From the NCBI GenBank assembly GCA_018434685.1, contig JAHDOV010000021.1, positions 62,001 through 126,000 of the forward strand: a DNA stretch of 64,000 nucleotides, in the 5' to 3' direction. Shown here piece by piece: positions 33,052 through 43,161 of this stretch. The translations under genes were made by a program, and so were the position numbers. The DNA comes from Deltaproteobacteria bacterium (GTDB taxonomy: Bacteria; Desulfobacterota; Desulfomonilia; UBA1062). A model generated the notes under the pieces. The model did not search any database. It saw only the letters and a list, made by a program, of their open reading frames with translations, and was not told the origin of the DNA. Numbering within the stretch: the first letter of the stretch is position 1; every line of letters starts with the position of its first letter.

Positions 33052-36000
33052 TCAAGGGTGTTTGTCCGGGTGTTTCTGCAGTGAAGGGCACAAGGCCATG
33101 GTGTCTGAAGAGGGCTCCACGCCGAGCCTGACCCGAAGGGTTCTTCTGCAGCGTTCGAATACTGCCCGGGCCTCTGCCCTGCGGCCCAGTTGCTGCAGGC
33201 AGAGCATGAGTCGCCGGTAGCAGTCCTCTGCACAGTCATCGATCTCAAGCCCGTGCTCGAAGAATCCCCGGGCCTTGTCCCACTCGTTGTTGAATGCCAG
33301 GTAGTCTCCCAGTCGGTACAACCCATTGAAGTACCTGGCGTGCAGGTGTTCTCGCATAAAGATCGCCTCCGGGCTCCAGGTCTCCCCGGCGAGGAACGGG
33401 CCCCGGTAAAGGTCCAGGGCAGTGCAGGTCAGCTCACAGGCCTTGGTGTGCTCTTTTTCGGCCCTGGCACCTTCCCACAGCCGTTCTGCCTTGTCCAGCA
33501 GGTGTTCAAAGGCCCGGGCATCGGTCCAGCAGATGCGGGCGTCAATAGTCAACATCCCGTCCTGGAGCAGGATCGCCTCTGGATGGCCGAGCAGTCTGCG
33601 CAGGCGGTGCAGGGTGGTGGTACAGGCCTTGAGCGCGAGGTCGCCGTCCGCATCCGGCCAGAGGGAGTCGGCGATATGGGTTTCTCCCACCTGCGAACCT
33701 CCTTGAGCAACGAGAAGCCTGAGCATCTCCAGGGGCTTCTTCTGGGCCTTTTTTCCGAACCGCACCGGTTCTCCATCCCTGAAGACCTCGAACCGTCCCA
33801 GGGTGAAGACCTGCACCGGCCAGGGCCAGTCCATGGTTGTCATGGCGAGATCGTCCGGGACCAGGTGGCGCCTGCGGATGATCTCTTTGACGAAATCCTC
33901 CTCGATGCCGTCTTTCAGAGCCCTTGCACACAGGGCTGCCGTTGAAGCCGGGACATCGCAGGTTATGAGAAAATATCCCGTTTCTTTCTGTCTGCCCAGG
34001 GCTTCCCGCAGAGCAGAAAGACCTTCACGATCATGTCCCCGGTCCAATGCAATTTGTGCCTCGATCAATTTGGCACTGATCGATACAACTTCACTGTGAA
34101 TCTTTCCGGCGATCGTGGCGACTTCATCGAGGATGGCTTGAGCCCTGTCGTCATCGCCGACCCTGTGCATCAGCTGGGCACAGAAGATGAGGTCGCAGCA
34201 TAATGTGAGGGGTATCTTATCCTCGGCACTCAACCGTGATACCCGTTCTGCAAACTCGGCAGCACCTGACAGATCGCCCTTGATAAGGGCCTGTCGGGCT
34301 TTCAGGATCTGAACGAAACCCAGGATCCATGGACGAGGTTCGTCTTCATGTGATGAAAGCAGGTCCAGGAACCGGTCTGCCTGAACGTAGTCCCCCACAT
34401 TCTGACAGCTCATCGCGGCCTTGCCCAGCAGCATGACATCCCACGTGTGTATGCCGCTGTGCTGGGCAAGTTCAAGGCCCTTTTTTACCGTAGAGAGACA
34501 CTGTTCGTGCATCACGATTACCGCATAATAATTGGCCTCAGCAACGGTTATGAACAGTCTGCCCATTTCGGACAGTTTTGGGTCATGGGCGAGCAGCCGA
34601 AGAGAGATGATATCCTCTCCCATCTGCTTGAGCCGGCCCAGCGATAACTTCTGTAAGGAGGATCTGTTGACCATCGTGAGGATGAAGGTGTCCATGTCCT
34701 CGGTCTTATCAGCGAGATCCAGCGCAAGCTCGGCCCAGGAACCGGCTTCGGGGTGTTCAGGATGCCTGTAGGCAAGGACGGTAAACATGCCGCTTGCCAC
34801 CCTGGCACGGATCTCATCGGACGGCAGTGCATCGAATGCCGCCCTTCTCTCCTCGAGATCCGTGATCAGTTCATCCAGCCTGGCATACCCGGCATTGGCA
34901 AAGACAACCGCATTGACGATGCCTGACCATGACAGGAATATACCGGGAATGTCGTCCTGAGCCTTGAACAGGCCATAGGCCTCCTCGAAGTTTGCCATGC
35001 CCTGCAGGGGGTCAAATGGGAGACGGCTGGTCCCCAGCCAGAACAGCAGCCATGGCGAGGAGTGGAGAATATCCTCCGGGATGCCTGCAAGCCAGTGTTC
35101 CAGTGAGCGGTGCCTGCCATGTTCCAGCATGGATGGGGCATGCTGCATGAGAAACACGACCATTTTTTCCCAGTCTCCGGCCTCAAGGATCAGGTCGAGT
35201 GCCTCATCTGCCTGGCCGTCACGCTCCAGGAGACACGCTGCTTTTGTTATCAGGGAGGTCATTGTTTCAGGCCGGAACACGCTGGCAGCCCTGGAGCGCA
35301 AGAATTCCCGAAACAGCGGATGGTAGGAATACACCGGTTCGCTCGTAAAACGGCGCTCGATAAAATAATTGTGCCGGCTCAGGTCCGAGAGTATCAAGCC
35401 TGCCTGCTGATTCCCGGTCAGATCCCCGGCCAGCAGGGGGCTCATATGGGGAAGGCAGGCGGTCGTGAACAGAAAGTCCCGGGTGGTTTCGTCCATCTTG
35501 CTGAGGACCTCGCTGGCAAAATAGTCGAAGATCGCCTCCGGGGCCTGGCTGGCAAAAACCTGAGGCTCTATGCCTTCGGTTCTGGCCTGTTGCACCATGA
35601 GCACGACCCCGGCCATCCATCCTGCAGACAATTCATGGATCTCCCTGATCCTCTCTTCGGACAGAAACCAGGGGGCGAGCAGCTCTATAATTCCGGCGGT
35701 CTCCTCGGGCTGCAGTTTCAGGTCGTTCCACCTCACGGTAGCCATCTGTCTGTTTGCCTCCAGGTAGACCAGTTCTGCCGGGGGGGCCTTGCGGCTGATG
35801 AGAACCACATGCATGCCGGGCGGTATGACTGACAGGCCATGCCTGATCAGCGTGTGAAATACCGATGCCTCGGGTGACTCCTGGTAGTTGTCGAACACGA
35901 TAACGGTCTGGTGCGGCATTCTCTCGTAGAGCTGCTCGAAGTAGCGCTTGGTGAACGTGGCGAGTCCCGCCTGATATTCAGGGGTAAGCAGCGGAAGGAG

Positions 36001-36285
36001 TGTGCGTCTTCGGGGGACGATTTCCTTTGCTGCCTGTCGCAGGTAATAGAAAACAGTGGCAGGGTCTGCATCCCCTTCATCCACCTGGTACCACAGGCAA
36101 TCGAGCCTGCGTTCGTTGAGGTAGCTGTTGACCAGGGTGGTCTTCCCGCTCCCTGCCGGGCCGGTGATCAGGACAACAGGATACGCACAGCATCTGTCCA
36201 GAAGCTCGAATATGCGCTTCCTCGAGAAGTACTTTGCGAGCAGAGGCCGGGTAACCTTGGCCAGGTGGCTCGGATTCCGGTTCAT
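33052..36285 (-). CDS. Large STAND-ATPase transcriptional regulator with BTAD domain
   Basis: This 1077-residue protein resembles MalT/LuxR-type activators. Residues 40-50 are the Walker A ITGPAGSGKTT, and a NB-ARC-like ATPase extends to about 330. A long helical TPR-like region follows to about 810. The C terminus (from VFTLGRFEVFRDGEPVRFGKKAQKKPLEMLRLLV) is an OmpR-like winged helix with a bacterial transcriptional activation (BTAD/SARP-type) domain, replacing the usual LuxR helix-turn-helix. The ligand and target genes are unknown. GAGGA almost touches the ATG. It is not in an operon. Confidence 0.82.
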   Translation of the reverse strand: MNRNPSHLAKVTRPLLAKYFSRKRIFELLDRCCAYPVVLITGPAGSGKTTLVNSYLNERRLDCLWYQVDEGDADPATVFYYLRQAAKEIVPRRRTLLPLLTPEYQAGLATFTKRYFEQLYERMPHQTVIVFDNYQESPEASVFHTLIRHGLSVIPPGMHVVLISRKAPPAELVYLEANRQMATVRWNDLKLQPEETAGIIELLAPWFLSEERIREIHELSAGWMAGVVLMVQQARTEGIEPQVFASQAPEAIFDYFASEVLSKMDETTRDFLFTTACLPHMSPLLAGDLTGNQQAGLILSDLSRHNYFIERRFTSEPVYSYHPLFREFLRSRAASVFRPETMTSLITKAACLLERDGQADEALDLILEAGDWEKMVVFLMQHAPSMLEHGRHRSLEHWLAGIPEDILHSSPWLLFWLGTSRLPFDPLQGMANFEEAYGLFKAQDDIPGIFLSWSGIVNAVVFANAGYARLDELITDLEERRAAFDALPSDEIRARVASGMFTVLAYRHPEHPEAGSWAELALDLADKTEDMDTFILTMVNRSSLQKLSLGRLKQMGEDIISLRLLAHDPKLSEMGRLFITVAEANYYAVIVMHEQCLSTVKKGLELAQHSGIHTWDVMLLGKAAMSCQNVGDYVQADRFLDLLSSHEDEPRPWILGFVQILKARQALIKGDLSGAAEFAERVSRLSAEDKIPLTLCCDLIFCAQLMHRVGDDDRAQAILDEVATIAGKIHSEVVSISAKLIEAQIALDRGHDREGLSALREALGRQKETGYFLITCDVPASTAALCARALKDGIEEDFVKEIIRRRHLVPDDLAMTTMDWPWPVQVFTLGRFEVFRDGEPVRFGKKAQKKPLEMLRLLVAQGGSQVGETHIADSLWPDADGDLALKACTTTLHRLRRLLGHPEAILLQDGMLTIDARICWTDARAFEHLLDKAERLWEGARAEKEHTKACELTCTALDLYRGPFLAGETWSPEAIFMREHLHARYFNGLYRLGDYLAFNNEWDKARGFFEHGLEIDDCAEDCYRRLMLCLQQLGRRAEARAVFERCRRTLRVRLGVEPSSDTMALCPSLQKHPDKHP

Positions 36286-36694
36286 TCCTCGAGAATCCCC
36301 TTGTCAGGGTGCCTGAATCGGATCGATGAGATGAAGACTCACTGAGATCGTTCTACGTTCATGCTCTGTACAATCAGTACTCGGCACCGTCTTCCCATGA
36401 AAAAAATGGGTCTTTATTTGCCTGTCATGGTCTGGTGGAATTTAACATCAGGGAGAACCTTATGAGAAGGTGTGTCTGCCAAATGAATACATATAACCGT
36501 TGAGTACATATCATGAATATGCTCTGATGAAGGAACTTCAAGGACAATAACCATCGAATATCGCCATATGGTATTCTGACGGTTTGGAAATGTTGTATAG
36601 CGCAGTGAATAAAAACCGGTACCCACTCAGGAACCGGTTTTTATTCACTGCATGTCTTATGGTAAACCTTCATGGTTTGGTGGTTATGTTGCTG
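36286..36694. other. Intergenic region upstream of the BTAD regulator
   Basis: About 410 bases without a gene. The only clear element is the 19-bp inverted repeat at 36602-36651 that terminates the ComEA-like gene. The part near 36290-36420 should hold the regulator promoter, but no good match to consensus was found. Confidence 0.55.
36602..36651 (-). terminator. Terminator hairpin of the ComEA-like gene
   Basis: The arms 36602-36620 and 36633-36651 are perfectly complementary over 19 bases with a 12-base loop. The GC core ACCGG is followed by TTTTTATT on either strand, so it can terminate in both directions. It lies 44 bases after the stop of the gene at 36695. Confidence 0.75.
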
Positions 36695-37051
36695 TTATTT
36701 TTTGAGGTCTTTCTTTGGTTGAGTGTCCCGGTACACATCCGGCACCTGTTTGTAGGTCTCCGGATCAAAGTCTGTTTCTCCCTCCAGCTTGAAGTCTTCC
36801 CTGAACTCATTGAGTTTGGGTTCGGTCATGCCGTTTACCTTGAGCAGGTCGTCTATTGAATTGAATGGTCCGTTCACATCTCTGAACTCAACGATGCTCG
36901 CGGCCAGGGTATCGCCGAGTCCCGGCAGCAGCCGGAGCTCTTCGACCGACGCTGTGTTCACATTGATCCGGCCGTGTGCTGCGTATGCCATTCCACCGAA
37001 AGCAAGCATAACCAAGAGGATCCCTGTTATCACCACTGACATCTTTCTCAT
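36695..37051 (-). CDS. Exported helix-hairpin-helix (ComEA-like) protein
   Basis: The ATG at 37051 follows AAGGGGGAT; an in-frame ATG at 37087 is the alternative. The 118-residue product has a signal peptide (VVITGILLVMLAFGGMAYA) and two HhH motifs in INVNTASVEELRLLPGLGDTLAASIVEFRDVNGPFNSIDDLLKVNGMTEPKL. This is the DNA-binding unit of ComEA, which takes up DNA in the periplasm, but the same domain occurs in other exported proteins. No other competence genes are nearby. The C-terminal 35 residues are charged and hydrophilic. Confidence 0.85.
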   Translation of the reverse strand: MRKMSVVITGILLVMLAFGGMAYAAHGRINVNTASVEELRLLPGLGDTLAASIVEFRDVNGPFNSIDDLLKVNGMTEPKLNEFREDFKLEGETDFDPETYKQVPDVYRDTQPKKDLKK

Positions 37052-37124
37052 CTTAATATCCCCCTTTCGTAGGCCTTTGTTCCTCATTAAGAGTTAACCA
37101 AATATAGGGCTCGGAATATGAAAG

Positions 37125-40100
37125 TCAAGGTTGCCCCGGCAGATGTGTCTGCTTTCCGAATGTGGACAGGCAGGCATGCTCTTTATGCTGCCGGTCCTGG
37201 GTGATGGAATGGAGATAGATCGCCACCTGGGAGGCAATGTCGCCGATGCCGTCGAAAAAGAGATTGACGATGGGAACGCCGAAGTAGTCGGGGTGGTTTC
37301 TGAAGATGTGTGAGGTGAGGCGGCCGGGCATACACCCGAAGGGCGAACAGTTTACCACGAGAGAAGCTCCCTGGCCGGCAAAGATCTTTGCCCTTCCAAG
37401 GGTCAGGATTGTCTCTCCCTCAAACTCTACGGGCATGAATCTTCGGGCCTCTGCAAAGATCCGGGCTATGGACGGCTCAGCCATATCGTCGAGCACCGGG
37501 CTGAAGAGGCGGGTTGCATCGTCTTCGATCCTGCGTATGAAACACCGTTTCACAAGAGATCCCAGCCTGTTTTTCAAGCCCCCTTTGCAGGCGAGGAGTT
37601 CCCATACATAGTGAATCCATTCCGCCAGGGGCGACAGCCACGCCTCTCCGCCGGCAGCCTCGATAGCCTCCACCACATGCTGGTTCGAGAAGCTGTTGAG
37701 CCGGACAAAGATTTCCCCCACGATCCCCACAAGCGGTTTTCTCGGCTGAGAGAAATCCACGGTGCAGCAGAGTTCCTTGACGAGCAGACGGACTGTCTCG
37801 GCCCAGTTCCCCTGCGAGCGCACCCGGCTGATGATCTCCTGCAGCGCCGTGCTGAACAGTGCTTGTGCTGCCTCGGGCTGCCGGTGGTAGGGCACGGTGC
37901 GGCACCTCAGTTTGAAGAGCAGGTCGCCCAGGCACGTTGCCCGCCATACTTCCAGCTCGGCCTGGCGGTTTAGGAATGCGTACCCGTTCTCCGAGGTGGG
38001 GGAGAAGATGTACGAGCGCTCGATGCCGGCACGGTCGAGGATGCGTGACTGGAGCGTGGCATACTGGCCGAATCTGCACGGTCCTTCTGCCCTGGGCATG
38101 AAGAGTACGGCATCCCGACCGGTATCGTTGGTGCCTATGCAGGAGAGGAATTTTCCTATGGTCACAGCTGCCGGCAGACATTCGCTCCCCCTGCAGAATG
38201 CCCTGCCCATGTTGCACTGGCTGGCGGTCTCCTCTCCCATAGGGATCGCCTGAAAGCCATAGCGTTGGAGCACGGCGGCCCAGAGCTGGGGGATATAGGG
38301 GTGTATCTGCGGAATCCATATCCGGGTGTCATTCTTCATCTTCTCGAAGCGGTATCGGATCCTGGATACGGGTACGGCCTTTCTAATGGGTACCTGTCCC
38401 TCGTACTGTTCGATCATGTTGCAGAAGGCCTCGATACGTGTCTGATATCCTGTTGCAGAGCCATGTTCGTCGAGCTCCAGGATGAGGTAGGGCTTGTGAC
38501 GGGAGATCTCTTCGAAGTAGCTCAGTATGAAGGAGTCGGGCCCGCAGGAGAAATTGGAGAGCATGAGGGGAAACATGTTGGGCTTGTTCTTTATGGTGAG
38601 CGCCTTGCGCAGTATTCTCTGGCCCTGGTACCAGTACATGTCGGGGAAGTGCTCTACCACATCGGTGTTGTCCGCTTCATCCGGGATGATGTCCATGGGG
38701 ACAACGGTGTACCCCATGGATTCGATCAATTCCGGAATGCCCAGGTTCAGTATCCTGTGGTAGAGGTTGTACGACCTTCCGACAAGGACAATGATTTTCT
38801 TCTCGGGCGGGACTCGTTCCAGGATGGTTCTGCCGAGGGCCGTGAGGTTGCGCCGGCAGCGGTCAACATTGGAGAGCCCTTTTGCCAGGGCCCTCTCCAT
38901 GGTGTGGCGCGGCATGTGCTCAATGCCCGCCAGCTTCAGAGATGCAAGGAACTCTCCGGCCTGCCACGGGACTTTCCTGCTCAGATCGATCATGGGTGAG
39001 AAAACGCGGCCCTCGTAGGGCCCCTGCTGGTACAGGCTTGCCAGGCCGGTGATGAACGGGCAGTAGAGGCTCCTGGGGTGGATGTGTTCATCGGGTTTCT
39101 CCTTGATGAGAAAGGGCAGCAGAATCTTGTGCCCGGGATATTTTTTCAAGAGCACATTCGTGCATGCCATGGCGACCTTTATGGGATAGCAGAAGTCCCC
39201 TGAGCCGATGGCAATGAGCTCTGCTGCAATCTCGTCTCTTGACGGGAGACACACCTCGATGTCGACAGGTGCTGCCCGGGCTATCTCCTTGAAGAGCGGT
39301 GTGAATTCATCATACAGGGGCAGGGTGGGTATCTTGAGAGCCGGATGATTCGTTCGAGCCGGGGCTGGATTACCCATCAGGAGATGCTCCCTGATCTTCA
39401 TTGCCGGATTCGGGTCTCTGCCCCGGGTCTTCTCTCCGGGTTCTCTTCCGCACAGGTACCCCCAGCTGATCTTCTCTGAACCCATCCTGGCCCTGGTGAT
39501 CCTGCAGGTGTTCTCGCACCCCTTGCAGGTGGTCTCGTTGACGATGACCTCGGGGATATGAAACCCCCGGAACCCCGTTTCCCTCTTCGGCCGTTCCTTC
39601 AGCAGGAGCGCAGCGCCGTAGGCCCCCATGACATGGCAGAACGGGGAAACCCTGATCTGTGCCCCGGTCAGCTGCTCGAGGGCCGCGACAAGGCCCCTGT
39701 TCCGGGCCGTGGCCCCCTGGAATACGATGCTGTCCCGCCGGTAGTACCGGTTTCCCACCACCTTGTTGAGATAATTCTTGAAGACCGCGAAGAGCACCCC
39801 GGCCATGATCCTCTCTTTGGGATATCCCAGGGCGAGCTGTCTGGTTATCTCCTGATTCATGAAGACGGTGCACCTGTCGGAATTGGCAAGGGGGCTGATT
39901 CCCATGACCAGTTCGCTTATTTCATCCAGGCCGATGCCCAGCGTATGCGCCTGCTCCTCGATAAACGATCCGGTTCCTGCGGCACAGACGTAGTTCATAT
40001 TCACATCCACGATGCGGCCCTGCTCGATCCTGATGAACTTTGCATCCTGGCCGCCTATCTCGAAGATGGTCTCCACGCTCTCATCGACGGTCTTTGCCCC

Positions 40101-41294
40101 TGTGGCGTGGGCCGTTATTTCATTGATGATCAGGTCGGCGCCGATGACACGGCCGATGAGCAGCCTGCCGGACCCGGTGGTGCTGCAGCCGCGAACCCTG
40201 CAGGTACAGCCCAGGGAATCCTGAACCAGGCATATGCCCGAGAATATGCTCCTGGTGGCCTCGATGGGATTACCCGAGGTCCTGGTATAGATGTCGAGTC
40301 TTATCCTGTCCGAGCGGTCCACGAACACTGCCTTGGTGGAGGTCGACCCGACATCCACGCCCAGATACACATCGAGCGCCTCGCCGGGTCTGATGTCGTG
40401 CCAGATCTCGTTTCCGAAGGTGTCGCGCGCTCTTGTCATCTCCCGGGAAGGAAAGGAGCTCTTTACCAGTTCAAGACTCAAGGCCTCGCCAGTGATGGGA
40501 GATGCAGTGGAGACGGCCTCGAGGCCCCGGATGAATCCGGCGGTTTCCGTGCCAAGGAGGCGCGCCTTGTTGCACAGCCCCTTTGCACGCGAGAACAGGG
40601 GGGCCGTAACGGGCATGGCCCTGGGGAGCATGGCCCCCAGAAAGTGCTCTATGTGGGGATTTGCCAGGAGGCCGCCGCTCAGGAGAATATCCTCGCCATC
40701 GGGGATCTTGCCGCCGAACACGCTTTTCAGGCCCGATATCACGAGGCCTTTGCACAGGCCGTTGTACATGGCCTGCGCCGAATACCCCTCCTGCTGGAGG
40801 TGGATGAGGTCTGTCTTGGCAAAGACAGCGCACCTGGAGGCCACCAGGGGGGCGTTTTCATCGATTGCAATCTGCCCGAGTTCGGCCGGGTTGAGTCCGA
40901 GCCGGCTCACCTGTTCATCGAGGAAGGAACCGGTCCCGGCTGCGCACGGAGGGTTTGCCTGGAGCGAGAGGATGCGGCCGTTGTCGTCATAGCGCACGAG
41001 CTCCACCTTCTCTGCCCCGAAGATGAGGAGGTGGCGCTGCGGATAGCATTCCTTGAGGTAGTCGATCTCCGCAAGGAGGCCGTCATAGGACCAGGCACTG
41101 ATTCCGCGGCCCTGGAGATTTCCGCAGTAGCAGAGATAGTCAGGCATCCTGTCAAGTTGTGAGAGTTCTTTGAAGACGAGGCTCTTCGGGGAGCCCTTGT
41201 GCTGAATGCACGCACAAGAGATGAGTTCGCGGGAGTCGTTCTCGAGCCAGATCTTCAGGTAAGAGCTCCCCACATCCAAGCCGAGATACTCCAC
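37125..41294 (-). CDS. 2-hydroxyacyl-CoA dehydratase-type activase, double ASKHA domain
   Basis: This 1389-residue protein starts at GTG 41294 with GGAGG upstream. Two BadF/BcrA/HgdC-type ATPase domains are in tandem: YLGLDVGSS with CAAGTG (Cys117), and YLGVDVGST with CAAGTG (Cys437). Each CAAGTG cysteine would hold a 4Fe-4S cluster between subunits. A Cys-rich segment follows (CKGCENTCRITRARMGSEKISWGYLCGREPGEK). Then come DUF2229 and a 2-hydroxyglutaryl-CoA dehydratase-like region up to residue ~1300. Such proteins are thought to drive one-electron activation of dehydratases or benzoyl-CoA reductases. No dehydratase genes adjoin it, so the substrate is unknown. Confidence 0.88.
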   Translation of the reverse strand: MEYLGLDVGSSYLKIWLENDSRELISCACIQHKGSPKSLVFKELSQLDRMPDYLCYCGNLQGRGISAWSYDGLLAEIDYLKECYPQRHLLIFGAEKVELVRYDDNGRILSLQANPPCAAGTGSFLDEQVSRLGLNPAELGQIAIDENAPLVASRCAVFAKTDLIHLQQEGYSAQAMYNGLCKGLVISGLKSVFGGKIPDGEDILLSGGLLANPHIEHFLGAMLPRAMPVTAPLFSRAKGLCNKARLLGTETAGFIRGLEAVSTASPITGEALSLELVKSSFPSREMTRARDTFGNEIWHDIRPGEALDVYLGVDVGSTSTKAVFVDRSDRIRLDIYTRTSGNPIEATRSIFSGICLVQDSLGCTCRVRGCSTTGSGRLLIGRVIGADLIINEITAHATGAKTVDESVETIFEIGGQDAKFIRIEQGRIVDVNMNYVCAAGTGSFIEEQAHTLGIGLDEISELVMGISPLANSDRCTVFMNQEITRQLALGYPKERIMAGVLFAVFKNYLNKVVGNRYYRRDSIVFQGATARNRGLVAALEQLTGAQIRVSPFCHVMGAYGAALLLKERPKRETGFRGFHIPEVIVNETTCKGCENTCRITRARMGSEKISWGYLCGREPGEKTRGRDPNPAMKIREHLLMGNPAPARTNHPALKIPTLPLYDEFTPLFKEIARAAPVDIEVCLPSRDEIAAELIAIGSGDFCYPIKVAMACTNVLLKKYPGHKILLPFLIKEKPDEHIHPRSLYCPFITGLASLYQQGPYEGRVFSPMIDLSRKVPWQAGEFLASLKLAGIEHMPRHTMERALAKGLSNVDRCRRNLTALGRTILERVPPEKKIIVLVGRSYNLYHRILNLGIPELIESMGYTVVPMDIIPDEADNTDVVEHFPDMYWYQGQRILRKALTIKNKPNMFPLMLSNFSCGPDSFILSYFEEISRHKPYLILELDEHGSATGYQTRIEAFCNMIEQYEGQVPIRKAVPVSRIRYRFEKMKNDTRIWIPQIHPYIPQLWAAVLQRYGFQAIPMGEETASQCNMGRAFCRGSECLPAAVTIGKFLSCIGTNDTGRDAVLFMPRAEGPCRFGQYATLQSRILDRAGIERSYIFSPTSENGYAFLNRQAELEVWRATCLGDLLFKLRCRTVPYHRQPEAAQALFSTALQEIISRVRSQGNWAETVRLLVKELCCTVDFSQPRKPLVGIVGEIFVRLNSFSNQHVVEAIEAAGGEAWLSPLAEWIHYVWELLACKGGLKNRLGSLVKRCFIRRIEDDATRLFSPVLDDMAEPSIARIFAEARRFMPVEFEGETILTLGRAKIFAGQGASLVVNCSPFGCMPGRLTSHIFRNHPDYFGVPIVNLFFDGIGDIASQVAIYLHSITQDRQHKEHACLSTFGKQTHLPGQP

Positions 41295-41474
41295 GTGAGA
41301 CCTCCATTAAGGGAAACATCGTTACTCGATTACATAACAAAATAGTGAGAATCAGATAGCACAGTTCCCTTTAATGATCAAGACAACGCGGATGATGCTC
41401 CCGGGAGAAGACAGGGGGCATTCAGACAGTGATGAGACAGGCCGATCGTCTCCGGGAGGGAGTTATACCCGGCA

Positions 41475-42035
41475 TCACCTGCCCAGGTGTTCGATGAGGA
41501 TCTTAGTGCCGATGCCGATGAGGACGAGACCGCCGAGGATTTCGATCTTCTTCTCGAAGAGATGCCCGATGCTCCTGCCGATGAAGACACCCAGGTAGGA
41601 GAGGACGAAGGTAACGACCCCGATGATCAGGGCGGGCAGAAGTATCTCCACTTTCAGAAGAGACAGGCTGATACCCACTGCCAGGGCATCGATGCTCGTT
41701 GCCACGGACAGGACCAGGAGCATCTGGATATCATGGGGGTCCATTTTCTTGTCGTTGCCATTGAGAAAAATGGATTCGTAGATCATCTTGGAGCCGATGA
41801 ACAAGAGCAGGCCAAAGGCTATCCAGTGATCGAAGCCGGAGATGAATTCGCGGACGCTCAGTCCTGCCATGAACCCGAGAATAGGCATCAAGGCCTGGAA
41901 GCCTCCGAAAAACAGGGCGATCCTGAGAGCATATCTGATGCGGAGCCTTTCCATGGAAAGGCCGCTGGCAATGGAGACGGCAAAGGCATCCATGGCAAGC
42001 CCCAGGGCAATGAAAAAGATCGTGAGAAAGTCCAT
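41475..42035 (-). CDS. mntP: Manganese efflux pump MntP
   Basis: This 186-residue inner-membrane protein has six hydrophobic helices in two homologous halves. The MntP hallmarks are ALGLAMDAFAVSIASGL and the repeat LVLSVATSIDALAVGISLSLL, each with conserved acidic residues in the membrane. It exports Mn2+. Its ATG lies 20 bases after the stop of the 254-residue membrane protein gene, so the two form an operon. No yybP-ykoY-type Mn2+ riboswitch is directly ahead, since the upstream gene is adjacent. Confidence 0.9.
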   Translation of the reverse strand: MDFLTIFFIALGLAMDAFAVSIASGLSMERLRIRYALRIALFFGGFQALMPILGFMAGLSVREFISGFDHWIAFGLLLFIGSKMIYESIFLNGNDKKMDPHDIQMLLVLSVATSIDALAVGISLSLLKVEILLPALIIGVVTFVLSYLGVFIGRSIGHLFEKKIEILGGLVLIGIGTKILIEHLGR

Positions 42036-42055
42036 GATTTCCTCTTTGTGTTGAA

Positions 42056-42820
42056 TCAGGCCATGCAGCTCGGGGGGATAGTCCCCACGATGACCGATGC
42101 ATTCTGATCAAAGGGATTTGTGCGCATGGCCAGAGAGAAGAAATAGGGGAAGTTGTCCTTGAGGTGTTTCATGTAGGCGACCCACTCGCGGACAAGCAGC
42201 CGGTATGCCCGGTCGATATCACCGGCAATATGGCCGAGATCCTCATGGGGGAGGTCCTTCATGTCGTTCCTGAATTTCAGTTCTTCGGCAAGGTGAAATA
42301 CCGAGCGCAGGAGTTCGGTAAAGGTTTCATGCTCCATGAGGTTGGGATTCTCCATCATGGTCAGGAGAAAGTCCCGCTTGTTAATGAGGTAGCAGCGGAG
42401 TTCGTCAAGATTGAGCTTGCCGGGCTCCACCTTGTAGGAATAGGCGTTCAGGCGCTTGCTCACCTTCGAGAACTCTTGATCGGTCCACTGACTGGTCACG
42501 ATGAGATCTTTCCTGACCGTATCGAGGTTCGGATCGAGGTCGGAAAAATACGCAAGCAGGCCTGTGCCCATCTCGCCGAAAAAGACCCCGATGATCATGT
42601 TGAGCTTCTCGAGCCTGGTGCGTTTCTCCCGCTCTTCGAGGACCTTGTGAATGATCAGCGAGACCATGAACACCTCGATAAAGACAAAGGCAATGTCCCC
42701 GACCATGTAGATGAATATATGATGTGCGTCATGGAAGATGAGGTAGTGGAAGTAGTAGGTGAGTGCCGACAGAAGGATGAGGATGAAGCCGAACCAGATC
42801 TGCTTGGAAAGTGTATTCAT
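42056..42820 (-). CDS. Membrane protein with cytoplasmic domain, unknown function
   Basis: This 254-residue protein has two N-terminal transmembrane helices (IWFGFILILLSALTYYFHYLIF and MVGDIAFVFIEVFMVSLIIHKVL) and a short coiled coil (LEEREKRTRLEKL). A 170-residue helical cytoplasmic domain follows. There are no enzymatic signatures. The second helix and the EEREKR linker resemble signal-transduction anchors. It lies upstream of mntP in the same transcript. A GGGAG is visible just before the ATG. Family not recognised. Confidence 0.72.
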   Translation of the reverse strand: MNTLSKQIWFGFILILLSALTYYFHYLIFHDAHHIFIYMVGDIAFVFIEVFMVSLIIHKVLEEREKRTRLEKLNMIIGVFFGEMGTGLLAYFSDLDPNLDTVRKDLIVTSQWTDQEFSKVSKRLNAYSYKVEPGKLNLDELRCYLINKRDFLLTMMENPNLMEHETFTELLRSVFHLAEELKFRNDMKDLPHEDLGHIAGDIDRAYRLLVREWVAYMKHLKDNFPYFFSLAMRTNPFDQNASVIVGTIPPSCMA

Positions 42821-43161
42821 ACCAGTGCTCCCTAATAAAGAGTGAATGAGAGGGAGTCTGGCATAACACCCTGTGATTTGTCAAATGCACAAGTGCGGAT
42901 ATCCACGATGGGGGAATCCCGGCTGCCTTCTCGCACCTTAAAGGGGCACACCGCTGCTGCCTGACCGGGGACGTCTCCGTTCAGGAAAATGCGCGGAGAA
43001 AAAGGCGGATCAAGGAAGGCAGAATGCCGGTTCGAAAAATAAATCAGAAGAAAGAAGGAGAGAACGAGAGATAAAAAGAGATAGAAGCAGCCATATGAAG
43101 ATATACCGGAGTAATCCTGGCAGGATGAAACCGATAGATTTGCCAACTGCAAAATTGGGGG
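42821..43161. other. Intergenic region upstream of groESL
   Basis: No gene is supported. A 106-codon frame on the minus strand (42832-43152) has a hydrophobic stretch but lacks a ribosome-binding site and family features. The promoter of the gene at 42820 must lie here. Confidence 0.5.

Noticed and set aside
31899-33326. 475-codon minus-strand frame
   Set aside because: It runs across the DUF4382 gene, the hairpin and the end of the regulator gene, and has no motif.
39558-41162. 534-codon open frame on the plus strand
   Set aside because: It is antisense to the activase gene; composition is that of a shadow and no domain is visible.
42832-43152. 106-codon minus-strand frame upstream of groESL
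   Set aside because: A hydrophobic stretch is present, but there is no ribosome-binding site, no family and a poor composition.
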